Below are positions 1 through 7,859 of a stretch of 33,819 bases of DNA, piece by piece. A model generated the notes under the pieces. It ran no database searches and was not told the DNA's origin. It worked only from the letters and a program-made list of their open reading frames with translations. Origin of the DNA: Gemmatimonadales bacterium UBA7889 (GTDB lineage: Bacteria; Gemmatimonadota; Gemmatimonadetes; Longimicrobiales; Gaopeijiaceae); the NCBI GenBank assembly GCA_002501085.1, contig DLRL01000087.1, positions 1 through 33,819 on the forward strand, read 5' to 3'. Both the position numbers and the translations under genes were made by a program. How positions within the stretch are numbered: position 1 is the stretch's first letter; each line of letters begins with the position of its first letter.

Positions 1-1
1 G

Positions 2-871
2 GAGCGTCAACTATCCAAGAATACTGTGCAAGCTTATCAACGGGATCTCAGTCAGTTGGATCTTTTCTTGACGGAGTACCTCGGCCGGCCGAACTGGACA
101 TGGTCGGATTCGGATGTCGACCGGCTCGCGCTAAGAGGATTTCTAGGCTGGCTGGACAGAATGGGACTCTCAAAGCGCACGATTGCTCGGAAGCTTTCTG
201 CTGCTCGTTCGTTTTTCAATTTCCTGCATATCGAGGGCAGCATTGATATTGACCCCACTAGTGCCGTTCGTCCCCCGAAAGCAGAAAAGCGACTACCTGG
301 ACATTTGTCTGCAGGGGACATTCGTCTCGTGTTCGAAGAGGCCGAGCGAAACGCGGAGAGGAACACACTTGGGGCTACACGTGCGCTTCTGATATTGGAA
401 CTACTTTATGGTAGTGGCTTGCGCCTAGAAGAGCTTCACAGTTTGGATCTGAAGTCTATCGATAACTCGTCCAGGTTTGTTCGAGTGGTCGGGAAGGGGC
501 GGAAAGAGAGGATAGTTCCAGTAACAGAATCTGCCCTCCGAGCACTCGACGGGTACGAGTCACGCAGGAGAGAGGTTCGAAACCATGTGGAAGATGCACT
601 CCTTGTGAATGCTAGGGGCGGGAGGCTCTCACGACGTTCGATCCAAGCTGTTGTTTCCAAGTGTTTTGAAGTGGCGGCGGGCTCCCGTGGGCTCTCTTCC
701 CATGCACTACGTCATTCATTTGCGACGCATCTATTGGATGCGGGCGCCGATCTTCTTGCGGTAAAGGAGCTTCTCGGGCATGTGTCGCTTTCAACGACCC
801 AAATTTACACGCATACAACTAAAGAGCGTTTACAAAAAGTGTATAGGGATGCCCACCCTCGAAGTAAGTAG
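2..871 (+). CDS. xerC: Tyrosine recombinase XerC, 5' end truncated by the window edge
   Basis: Site-specific tyrosine recombinase of the XerC/XerD family, which resolves chromosome dimers at dif sites during division. The reading frame is open to the first bases and reads ERQLSKNTVQAYQRDL across them, the usual first helix of the core-binding domain. The GTG at 26 is therefore an internal Val and the true start lies upstream of the window. The SAM-like N-terminal domain runs to about LPGHLS, followed by the catalytic domain. All catalytic positions are visible: Arg in GSGLRLEEL, Lys in VGKGRKER, HALRH (His-x-x-Arg), His in LLGHVSLS and the nucleophile Tyr in TTQIYTH. It is followed by hslV and hslU, the order known from Firmicutes (codV-clpQ-clpY). 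XerC is preferred over XerD from this context; sequence alone does not settle it. Confidence 0.93.
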   Translation, partial: ERQLSKNTVQAYQRDLSQLDLFLTEYLGRPNWTWSDSDVDRLALRGFLGWLDRMGLSKRTIARKLSAARSFFNFLHIEGSIDIDPTSAVRPPKAEKRLPGHLSAGDIRLVFEEAERNAERNTLGATRALLILELLYGSGLRLEELHSLDLKSIDNSSRFVRVVGKGRKERIVPVTESALRALDGYESRRREVRNHVEDALLVNARGGRLSRRSIQAVVSKCFEVAAGSRGLSSHALRHSFATHLLDAGADLLAVKELLGHVSLSTTQIYTHTTKERLQKVYRDAHPRSK

Positions 872-886
872 AGAGCATCGCTAAGT

Positions 887-902
887 CTGCCATTTTGGCA
901 CT
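887..902. repeat. Dyad CTGCCAT-TT-TGGCACT upstream of hslV
   Basis: TGCCA-TTT-TGGCA forms an interrupted palindrome at 888-900 in the xerC-hslV gap. The 16-base block 887-902 differs at only two central bases from 17689-17704, upstream of dnaK. There is no T-tract after it, so it does not look like an intrinsic terminator. An operator role is inference. Confidence 0.4.
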
Positions 903-991
903 ACTGAAGTTAGATTAGCCCCTCGTAACAAATTGGGGTATTGAGACTTGTAGTCGCTTATGGGTAGCATCCCCGATCCAACGTATTATCC

Positions 992-996
992 GGAGA
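992..996 (+). promoter_or_regulatory. Ribosome binding site deciding the hslV start
   Basis: GGAGA lies eight bases before the ATG at 1005. The upstream in-frame ATG at 960 has no comparable site, so translation most likely starts at 1005. Confidence 0.65.
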
Positions 997-1004
997 CCTT
1001 TTCT

Positions 1005-1568
1005 ATGACTCTTCCGTCTGTTCATGCCACTACGGTGCTCGCTGTTCGGAAGGATGGCCGTATAGCTATGGGTGGAGATGGGCAAGTCACTATGGGTGAC
1101 ACAGTTGTTAAGGGCAGGGCACGAAAGGTCCGGCTAGTTAAGGATGGAACGATTCTAGCTGGGTTCGCAGGAGCTGTAGCAGATGCCTTCACTTTGTTCG
1201 AGAAACTTGAGGAAAAGCTTGAGCGCTTCCCTGCAAATATGCCCAAGGCAGTAGTCGAATTGGCAAAGGACTGGAGAATGGACCGGTATCTGCGTCGTCT
1301 CGATGCTCTCTTGGCAGTGGCTGATAAAGATCACTTGTTTCTAGTCAGCGGCACGGGAGACGTCATTGAGCCCGACGATGGGATTTTAGCTATTGGGTCT
1401 GGTGGTTCCTATGCCTTAGCAGCGGCACGTGCCCTCAAGGATTCCTCTGATCTTGATGCACAGGGTGTGGTTCAGCGTGCTCTCGAAATTTCATCGGAGA
1501 TTTGTATTTACACGAATAGTGAGATCGTCGTACACGAGCTGGGTGTTGACGCGGGAGAAACGGTATGA
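1005..1568 (+). CDS. hslV: HslV (ClpQ) peptidase subunit of the HslUV protease
   Basis: Proteasome-like N-terminal-nucleophile peptidase that forms dodecamers and degrades proteins unfolded by HslU in the cytoplasm. The protein (187 aa from the ATG at 1005) begins MTLPSVHATTVLAV. The TT at residues 9-10 aligns with the catalytic Thr1-Thr2 of Escherichia coli HslV, implying removal of an eight-residue propeptide. GDGQVTMG, AGFAGAVADAF, ELAKDWRMDRYLR and AIGSGGSYALAAARAL are family signatures. The ATG at 960 would add 15 residues but lacks a Shine-Dalgarno site. The HATT lead resembles Bacillus ClpQ, for which an upstream Ser has been proposed as nucleophile; Ser5 here makes that worth testing. 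The TGA overlaps the hslU ATG (ATGA), a sign of coupled translation. Confidence 0.95.
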   Translation: MTLPSVHATTVLAVRKDGRIAMGGDGQVTMGDTVVKGRARKVRLVKDGTILAGFAGAVADAFTLFEKLEEKLERFPANMPKAVVELAKDWRMDRYLRRLDALLAVADKDHLFLVSGTGDVIEPDDGILAIGSGGSYALAAARALKDSSDLDAQGVVQRALEISSEICIYTNSEIVVHELGVDAGETV

Positions 1569-3046
1569 CGAGCAAGGTGCTTGAGCACCAAGACAAAGCC
1601 ACATCCGCAATAGTGGAAGACGAGTCCAAGGATTCAATGTGGCTTGATGAGCTGACTCCAAGGCAAATTGTATCCGAACTCGATAAGTATATTGTTGGCC
1701 AAGATGACGCCAAGAAGGCAGTTGCCATAGTACTCCGCAATCGATGGCGTCGGCAGCAGGTCGAGGATGAGATGAGGCAGGAGATCGCCCCCAGTAACCT
1801 GATTCTCATAGGTACAACCGGTGTTGGAAAAACCGAGATTGCTCGACGATTAGCACGACTAGCTAATGCGCCTTTCCTTAAGGTAGAAGCCTCTAAATTT
1901 ACGGAAGTTGGCTACGTCGGACGCGACGTAGAATCGATGATACGTGACCTGGTGGATATCTCGGTAAATCTCGTCCGGGCAAACCGGGAGTATGAGATGC
2001 AGGAAGTCGCTGAAAAGCGTGTAGATGATCGGATCCTTGATCTCCTGCTACCAGCCTCGAATCCGGATCAGGCAGAAGAAACTAATGGAGAGGGTCCTCA
2101 CATCTTTGTTGCAGGACCAGCAGGAGTTTCAGAAGAGGAAGGAGAAGGAGTCCAGGACCGGAGGCAGCGGACTCGTGAAAAGCTTCGGCAGCTTCTCATT
2201 GAAGGGAAGTTAGATGAACGTGAGATCGAAGTTGAGGTTAGCCAATCTGCCAACATAGAGGGGATGATGATCCCGATGGGCGGGGCTGGTGATGGACTCG
2301 ATCATAGTTTCACTGAGATGCTTCAAGACATGCTACCCAAGCGCACAAAGAGTAGAGTCGTTACGGTTGCAGAAGCACGTCGGATTCTTATCCAAGACGA
2401 GCTCGACAAGCTCGTTGATATGGATGAGGTTGTGAATGAAGCCCTCTACAGGGCGGAAGAGATGGGTATCGTCTTTCTAGATGAGATCGATAAGGTTGCA
2501 GGCGCGCGCAGCGGCCAGGGCCCAGATGTTAGTCGCGAAGGGGTGCAACGGGATCTCCTTCCGATTGTGGAAGGGTCGACTGTCACGACCAAGTACGGTT
2601 TGGTACGAACAGATCATATCCTTTTTATAGCTGCGGGTGCCTTCCACGTGGCAAAACCATCGGACCTTATCCCTGAGCTCCAAGGCCGCTTTCCAATTAG
2701 AGTTGAATTGCAGACCCTGGTTGAAAAAGACTTTGTTCGCATCCTGAAGGAGCCCAAGAATGCTCTTCTGGAGCAGTACCGGGCTATGATCGAGACAGAG
2801 GGATCATCGATTGAGTTCAGTGATGATGGGGTAGCTGAGATCGCACATATCGCGATGCAACTGAACGAGCGCATGGAAAATATCGGTGCCCGCCGATTAC
2901 AAACTGTGATGACAACTTTGCTAGAGGATGTGCTATTCAAGCTTCCTGAATCTGGGATAGAGTCGATCCTTGTTGACCAGGCCTTTGTGCAAGAACGACT
3001 CGAAAAAGTAGCGACCAACGAAGACCTTAGCCGCTACATCCTTTAG
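1565..3046 (+). CDS. hslU: HslU (ClpY) AAA+ unfoldase of the HslUV protease
   Basis: Hexameric ATPase that unfolds substrates and feeds them to HslV. At 493 aa it is longer than the E. coli protein (about 443 aa) because of a 25-residue N-terminal lead before WLDELTPRQIVSELDKYIVGQ and a long acidic I-domain (about 165-265). Walker A is GTTGVGKT (83-90), with Thr where Pro is usual. The pore loop GYVG is at 116-119 and Walker B IVFLDEID at 302-309. The C-terminus LSRYIL matches the conserved tail that docks into HslV. A good GGGAG site about seven bases upstream supports the ATG at 1565; an alternative in-frame ATG is at 1637. It overlaps hslV by four bases. Confidence 0.96.
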   Translation: MTSKVLEHQDKATSAIVEDESKDSMWLDELTPRQIVSELDKYIVGQDDAKKAVAIVLRNRWRRQQVEDEMRQEIAPSNLILIGTTGVGKTEIARRLARLANAPFLKVEASKFTEVGYVGRDVESMIRDLVDISVNLVRANREYEMQEVAEKRVDDRILDLLLPASNPDQAEETNGEGPHIFVAGPAGVSEEEGEGVQDRRQRTREKLRQLLIEGKLDEREIEVEVSQSANIEGMMIPMGGAGDGLDHSFTEMLQDMLPKRTKSRVVTVAEARRILIQDELDKLVDMDEVVNEALYRAEEMGIVFLDEIDKVAGARSGQGPDVSREGVQRDLLPIVEGSTVTTKYGLVRTDHILFIAAGAFHVAKPSDLIPELQGRFPIRVELQTLVEKDFVRILKEPKNALLEQYRAMIETEGSSIEFSDDGVAEIAHIAMQLNERMENIGARRLQTVMTTLLEDVLFKLPESGIESILVDQAFVQERLEKVATNEDLSRYIL

Positions 3047-3055
3047 GTATGTTTT

Positions 3056-3967
3056 ATGAGCTTCGTTATGCATAAGCGAGACTTCTTGTCGATCGCGGAC
3101 TTTAGCTCTGATGAGTTAACAGAACTCCTCAACCGAGCCCGTAGACTGAAAGCGGGTGAAGACCATAGCCAACTGACTGGCAAGAGTTTGGCAATGGTGT
3201 TCCGTAAGAGTTCAACTAGGACCAGGATTTCATTTGAAGTTGGCATGACTCAGTTGGGTGGCCATGCGCTTTTCATCTCTGATCGTGATAGCCAGATCGG
3301 ACGGGGAGAGCCGATTCACGATACGGCCAAAGTTCTATCGCGCTACGTTGACGGCATCATGATCCGTACGTTTGGCCACGAAGAAGTGGAAGAGCTAACT
3401 CGGCACTCCTCGGTACCGGTAATAAACGGTCTCACAGATTTGTTGCACCCTTGTCAGGTGGTTGCAGACTTGCAGACTGTTGCTGAAGAATTTGGTCCAG
3501 ACTATCCAGAGCGAACTGTCGCTTGGATTGGTGACGGAAACAACATGGCAAACTCTTGGTTGAATGCTGCGTACCGACTAGGATTTTCAGTTCGTTTGGC
3601 TTGTCCCGAGGGCTACGACCCAGACCTTTCGATTCTTAAACGTGCCGAGGAAATGGCCGACATCCTTCTCACAAGAGACCCTTTTGAAGCCGTTCAGGGG
3701 GCGGATGTTGTGACGACAGATGTCTGGGCTTCGATGGGACAGGAAGAGGAGACTCGAGAACGGATGGGAGCATTTGCTGGCTTCTCGGTTGATGATGCTT
3801 TGATGAGGCAAGCAATTCCGGATGCAATTTTTCTCCATTGCTTGCCTGCTCATAGAGGAGAAGAGGTGAGTAGTTCAGTCATTGACGGAACACAGTCCAG
3901 GATCTTTAACGAGGCGGAAAATCGACTTCACGCCCAGAAGGCGATTCTCTTGGAACTCTTGGGATGA
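3056..3967 (+). CDS. argF: Ornithine carbamoyltransferase
   Basis: Transfers the carbamoyl group of carbamoyl phosphate to ornithine, giving citrulline in arginine synthesis. The carbamoyl-phosphate loop STRTR is at 53-57, HPCQ at 131-134, the ornithine-loop SMG at 226-228 and HCLPAHRG at 261-268. These favour ornithine over aspartate carbamoyltransferase. Length (303 aa) is normal. The start at 3056 lies nine bases after hslU; a second ATG at 3068 is possible. No other arginine gene is in view and there is no room for an ArgR operator before it, so it probably shares the hslVU transcript. It overlaps gcvT by ATGA. Confidence 0.95.
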   Translation: MSFVMHKRDFLSIADFSSDELTELLNRARRLKAGEDHSQLTGKSLAMVFRKSSTRTRISFEVGMTQLGGHALFISDRDSQIGRGEPIHDTAKVLSRYVDGIMIRTFGHEEVEELTRHSSVPVINGLTDLLHPCQVVADLQTVAEEFGPDYPERTVAWIGDGNNMANSWLNAAYRLGFSVRLACPEGYDPDLSILKRAEEMADILLTRDPFEAVQGADVVTTDVWASMGQEEETRERMGAFAGFSVDDALMRQAIPDAIFLHCLPAHRGEEVSSSVIDGTQSRIFNEAENRLHAQKAILLELLG

Positions 3968-5073
3968 ACAGTTCATTGAAGCGTACACCCCTCTATGACC
4001 GGCATGTGGCTGCGGGTGGGAAGATCGTCCCATTTGCAGGATTTGAAATGCCAGTGCAGTACCAAACTGGCATAATCGCAGAGCATACCGCAGTTAGAGA
4101 AACAGCGGGTCTCTTCGATGTCTCTCACATGGGTGAGTTCATCGTCCGAGGCCCACAAGCTTTGGATCTCGTTCAGTACATTACCGTAAACGACGCATCG
4201 AAAATCGAAATCGGGCAAGCACAGTACTCTGCCATGTGTCTCGAATCAGGTGGCATTATCGATGATCTCTTGATCTATCGTTTTGCTGATCGGTTCATGC
4301 TCGTAGTGAACGCTGCCAATCGGGCAAAGGATCTGGAGTGGATTCAGCACCGCGCAGACACTTTTGACGTAGTGCTCGAAGATGCTTCAGAGGCAACCGC
4401 TCTTATAGCACTTCAAGGTCCAGCTGCAAGGGAAATTCTGAAGCCTCTTACTGATCCTGATATCGATTCAATAGAGTACTACCGCTTCGCTGAAGGAAAG
4501 GTTGCTAACGTCCCGGCTGTAGTTAGTGGAACAGGTTATACCGGAGAGGATGGCTTTGAGCTTTACACCGCCGCTGAGGATGCTCCGCACGTGTGGGGTG
4601 CGCTCCTCGTTGCTGGTTCCTCTCAAGGCTTAGTACCAGCAGGATTAGGTGCACGAGATTCACTGCGACTTGAGATGGGCTATTCATTATATGGTAATGA
4701 TCTAGATGAAAATCATACGACACTTGAGTCCGGACTCGGGTGGATTACGAAGCTAGATAAAGGTGATTTTGTGGGCAGGGATGCTCTCGCAGCGCAAAAA
4801 GAGAATGGAGTAGCCCGTCGATTGGTTGGTATCAGAGTCGAAGGAAGGGCTTTCCCACGGCCTGGGTACCCAATTTTGTCGAACGGCGAGGCTGTGGGCC
4901 GGATTACCAGCGGTACCATGAGCCCATCTCTTGGTGTGGGGATTGCTTTGGGTTACGTGCCATCGGAAATGACCAAGGTCGACACTCTTCTCCAAATCGA
5001 TGTACGCGGCCGCGCAGCAGAGGTCCACGTGCAGCGTCCTCCGTTCTATACAGACAGTTCAATCAGGCGCTAA
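3964..5073 (+). CDS. gcvT: Aminomethyltransferase, glycine cleavage T protein
   Basis: Releases ammonia from the aminomethyl group carried on lipoyl-GcvH and transfers the one-carbon unit to tetrahydrofolate. The N-terminal folate-binding region includes FDVSHMGE. The catalytic Asp lies in GGIIDDLLIY (about residue 101), which separates true GcvT from folate-binding YgfZ-like proteins. ARDSLRLEMGYSLYGNDL and the C-terminal barrel (GYPILSNGEAVGRITSGT) are typical. Length (369 aa) is normal. It is coupled to argF by a four-base overlap; gcvH and gcvP are not in the window, so the rest of the complex must be encoded elsewhere. Confidence 0.95.
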   Translation: MNSSLKRTPLYDRHVAAGGKIVPFAGFEMPVQYQTGIIAEHTAVRETAGLFDVSHMGEFIVRGPQALDLVQYITVNDASKIEIGQAQYSAMCLESGGIIDDLLIYRFADRFMLVVNAANRAKDLEWIQHRADTFDVVLEDASEATALIALQGPAAREILKPLTDPDIDSIEYYRFAEGKVANVPAVVSGTGYTGEDGFELYTAAEDAPHVWGALLVAGSSQGLVPAGLGARDSLRLEMGYSLYGNDLDENHTTLESGLGWITKLDKGDFVGRDALAAQKENGVARRLVGIRVEGRAFPRPGYPILSNGEAVGRITSGTMSPSLGVGIALGYVPSEMTKVDTLLQIDVRGRAAEVHVQRPPFYTDSSIRR

Positions 5074-5094
5074 AGCCGTTGATTACCCTAGTCT

Positions 5095-5595
5095 ATGCGT
5101 ATTGGAATTCTGACCGTCAGTGACGGATGTGCCAGTGGCCAGCGCGAAGATCGCAGTGGATCACTAATCACGGAATGGTGCGCGACCCACGAGTATCAGG
5201 TGGTAGCGCGTGAAGTAGTTCCTGATGAGACTCCAGCAATCACGCGGGTATTGATCTCTTGGGTGGATGAATTGGATCTCGATCTGCTGGTGACCACTGG
5301 AGGAACCGGGCTGACCATGCGTGATGTCACCCCTGAAGCGACACATGCTGTACTAGACCGTGAGGCTCCTGGGATAGCTGAAGAGATACGGAGAGTAGGT
5401 GGCGAGAGCACACCCTTTTCAGTGCTTTCACGAGGTGTATGTGGAACCCGTGGCCGGACACTCATTGTGAACCTTCCCGGGAGTCCAGGGGGAGTAAAGG
5501 ATGGTTTGTCGGTGCTTGAACCGCTGCTTGCTCACGCCTCAGAGTTACTTAGAAATGAGCGCGTGCCTCACGATGAGCGGGGAGATCTGTCGTGA
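5095..5595 (+). CDS. mog: MoaB/Mog-type molybdopterin (adenylyl)transferase
   Basis: A 166-aa protein of the MoCF-biosynthesis fold that acts late in molybdenum cofactor synthesis, adenylylating molybdopterin (Mog) or a related step (MoaB). Visible signatures are ILTVSDGCASG at the N-terminus, LLVTTGGTGLTMRDVTPEA with the ligand loop and the conserved Asp, and VNLPGSPGGVKDGL. The ATG at 5095 has no clear Shine-Dalgarno site; no better in-frame start was found. The Mog versus MoaB assignment is uncertain. No other cofactor genes are nearby. It overlaps the next gene by GTGA. Confidence 0.85.
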   Translation: MRIGILTVSDGCASGQREDRSGSLITEWCATHEYQVVAREVVPDETPAITRVLISWVDELDLDLLVTTGGTGLTMRDVTPEATHAVLDREAPGIAEEIRRVGGESTPFSVLSRGVCGTRGRTLIVNLPGSPGGVKDGLSVLEPLLAHASELLRNERVPHDERGDLS

Positions 5596-7202
5596 ATGAG
5601 GATCAAGTACTGATTTCGACCCATGACCTGTCAACCGCTGGTCTTCTGCGTGATGGTTTCAAGTCTTCCGGTTATTCCACTGACTTAGTCACGCCTGACG
5701 AAGAGCTATCAGCTGAAGACGGCGCCGTTCTACTCGTACTGACTGGAGGGGCTGAGCAAGGACAAAGTTCCCTAGTTATTCAGGCCCGAGACAAGCTCCA
5801 TATACCTGTTTTCATAATCAGTTCGCAGCCATTGGTCGCAGAGATGAGTCAGGATGTTGATGAAGTATTTGATAGTCCTTCATTGATTAGTGACGTGATT
5901 CTTCTCGGGAGCCGTCTCATTGAGCGCCGGCGCCTTCAGCGTTTAACCGGTATTGTTGGTGAGACGGATGCGATGATCGAAGCGCTTGAACGAGTAGTAC
6001 AAATCGCCCCGGTTGAATCTACCGTGCTTGTTACCGGAGAATCGGGGACGGGAAAAGAGCTGGTCGCACGAGGAATTCATGCACTCTCACCACGTCGGCA
6101 TGAACCTTTTATAGCAGTTAATGTCGCCGCGCTTTCCGATACACTGCTGGAATCAGAGTTGTTTGGTCACGAGAAAGGGGCTTTTACCGGTGCGATTGCT
6201 TCCCGTCGAGGACTGTTTGAAATATCAAATGGCGGGACAATATTCCTGGACGAGATCGGTGATATGGCTTTGTCAACGCAGACCAAACTTCTCCGGGTGC
6301 TTGAACAGCAAGAGTTTCATAAAGTTGGTGGTGAGAAGAGTATTAAGGTTGATGTGCGAATCGTTGCCGCCACAAATCAGGACCTCCGGAGACTGGTATC
6401 TCTCGGTGGATTCCGAAGAGATCTTTACTTTCGTCTAAATGTCCTCTCTATAACCCTTCCAGCGCTCCGCGACCGGAAGGCGGATGTCCCTATTCTTGTA
6501 GAAACATTCGTGCTAGAAGCTTCTAATCGGCATGATCGTGACTTCCATGGTATCTCCTCAGATGCGATGGAGATTCTCGTAGATTACTCGTGGCCAGGTA
6601 ATGTACGAGAACTCAAGAATCTGGTTGAATCCATGGTTGTTCTAGCTCCAGGACGCGTGATACGGCCCGAAGATATTCCTGAGGAGGTTCGCGCAGGTGG
6701 AGGGCAAGCCTTATTGCCCGCTTTGATCGATCAAACTGTGCATTCGGGCGAAGTTCAAAAGCATCTAAAACCGGAACTCGAGTTTGTATTCCGAACATTG
6801 GTAGATCTTCGCCTCGATATGGATGATTTAAGAAGAGAGTTCGAGGCTTATCGGCGCGACGAAGGTCTTACGACCAATGGTGAAACCGTCGTAGGTACAG
6901 TGGGATCTGTATCTGGTGATAAACCGATTGATTCAGTCATAGAAATTGGAGCCTTAACTTCACAGCGGGGCATTGAAGTCTCCGAGGAATTTCCCGTCGC
7001 AGATTCTGGATGGAAGCTAAGTTCTTCACTCGATGAACCTGTCGTGTTTCGACCTGGAATGACTATGGAAAACGTAGAACGTCAAACAATTTCAGCCGTA
7101 CTATCTTCGGTAGGAGGGAATCGCCGGAAGGCTGCTAAGCTCTTAGGGATTGGGGAAAGGACTCTCTACAGGAAGATCTCTAAGTACGAATTAGATGGAT
7201 GA
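5592..7202 (+). CDS. Sigma-54-dependent activator with degenerate receiver-like domain
   Basis: NtrC-family enhancer-binding protein of 536 aa. The AAA+ core is intact: Walker A GESGTGKE (149-156), the sigma-54 contact loop GAFTGA (196-201), Walker B GGTIFLDEIG (214-223) and RRDLYFRLNV (275-284). A Fis-type helix-turn-helix closes the protein (GGNRRKAAKLLGIGERTLYRK). Residues 1-110 look like a receiver (VLISTHDL start, hydrophobic strands), but strand 3 ends LLVLTGG, without the phosphoacceptor Asp. A low-complexity linker of about 110 residues (375-485) contains a short charged helix. It starts with GTG inside the mog stop, with GGGGAG upstream. No partner kinase is in view, so control is probably not by ordinary phosphotransfer. 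Target genes are unknown. Confidence 0.92.
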   Translation: MNEDQVLISTHDLSTAGLLRDGFKSSGYSTDLVTPDEELSAEDGAVLLVLTGGAEQGQSSLVIQARDKLHIPVFIISSQPLVAEMSQDVDEVFDSPSLISDVILLGSRLIERRRLQRLTGIVGETDAMIEALERVVQIAPVESTVLVTGESGTGKELVARGIHALSPRRHEPFIAVNVAALSDTLLESELFGHEKGAFTGAIASRRGLFEISNGGTIFLDEIGDMALSTQTKLLRVLEQQEFHKVGGEKSIKVDVRIVAATNQDLRRLVSLGGFRRDLYFRLNVLSITLPALRDRKADVPILVETFVLEASNRHDRDFHGISSDAMEILVDYSWPGNVRELKNLVESMVVLAPGRVIRPEDIPEEVRAGGGQALLPALIDQTVHSGEVQKHLKPELEFVFRTLVDLRLDMDDLRREFEAYRRDEGLTTNGETVVGTVGSVSGDKPIDSVIEIGALTSQRGIEVSEEFPVADSGWKLSSSLDEPVVFRPGMTMENVERQTISAVLSSVGGNRRKAAKLLGIGERTLYRKISKYELDG

Positions 7203-7256
7203 ACTCACTCGAACCTTGTACTCGATATTTATCGATAAGTGATTGACGCAGCAGGT

Positions 7257-7859
7257 TTAAGCTGCCTCGGCTTCCGTTACTAGATTGTCCAGAGCTTCAA
7301 GTAAAGCTTTACGACCCACTCCAGTTTTTGAAGAAAAAGGGACTATCTGGTCTTCATCAAAACCCAAATCTTCACAAGCACATTCGACGGCAGGAAGACA
7401 CTGACTTTTCTTTAGTTTGTCCATTTTTGTGAGTACCGCTACAGCAGGGATACCTAGCTTAGAGAGGTATGATGCCATCTCCAAGTCGTGTTTTGTTGGT
7501 TTTCTCCGAGCATCTATCAAGTGTACTAATCCCTTAAGGTAGTTGGTCTCTCTTAGATACCAGTCTATCAGTTCTATCCAGGAATCTCGCATATGCTTCG
7601 GTGCTCGGGCATAGCCATAACCAGGAAGATCAACCAGAAAGAAGCGCTTATTTACCAGAAAAAAATTGATAGTCTTTGTCTTTCCAGGGGTTGCAGACAC
7701 GTGAGCTAACTTGCTGCGAGTCCTTTTGAGAAGTGTATTGATTAAGGAAGACTTTCCAACGTTCGAGCGGCCCAAGAAAGCGATCTGAGGAAGCGTGCCA
7801 GGAATTTCCCCTCCGGGCTTAGCTAGTGTTCCTGAATACTCAACAGTTCGAATCTTCAT
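7257..7859 (-). CDS. engB: Ribosome biogenesis GTPase EngB (YsxC/YihA)
   Basis: Essential TrmE-Era-like GTPase needed for large ribosomal subunit assembly. G1 is GRSNVGKS (30-37), the switch region TPGKTKTINFF follows, G3 is DLPGYGYA (77-84) and G4 is TKMDK. Length (200 aa) is typical. The ATG overlaps the lon stop (ATGA), so translation is probably coupled. A lon-engB pair is also known in Bacillus (lonA-ysxC). It is the last gene of the minus-strand proteolysis cluster and converges on the sigma-54 activator; the 54-base gap holds only a small CGATA/TATCG hairpin and no strong terminator. Confidence 0.95.
   Translation of the reverse strand: MKIRTVEYSGTLAKPGGEIPGTLPQIAFLGRSNVGKSSLINTLLKRTRSKLAHVSATPGKTKTINFFLVNKRFFLVDLPGYGYARAPKHMRDSWIELIDWYLRETNYLKGLVHLIDARRKPTKHDLEMASYLSKLGIPAVAVLTKMDKLKKSQCLPAVECACEDLGFDEDQIVPFSSKTGVGRKALLEALDNLVTEAEAA

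Noticed and set aside
26..28. GTG as the xerC start
   Set aside because: Conserved XerC sequence continues upstream to the window edge, so this is an internal Val.
4051..4074. TGCCAGT-N10-ACTGGCA inverted repeat
   Set aside because: It lies within the conserved gcvT coding sequence and needs no regulatory explanation.
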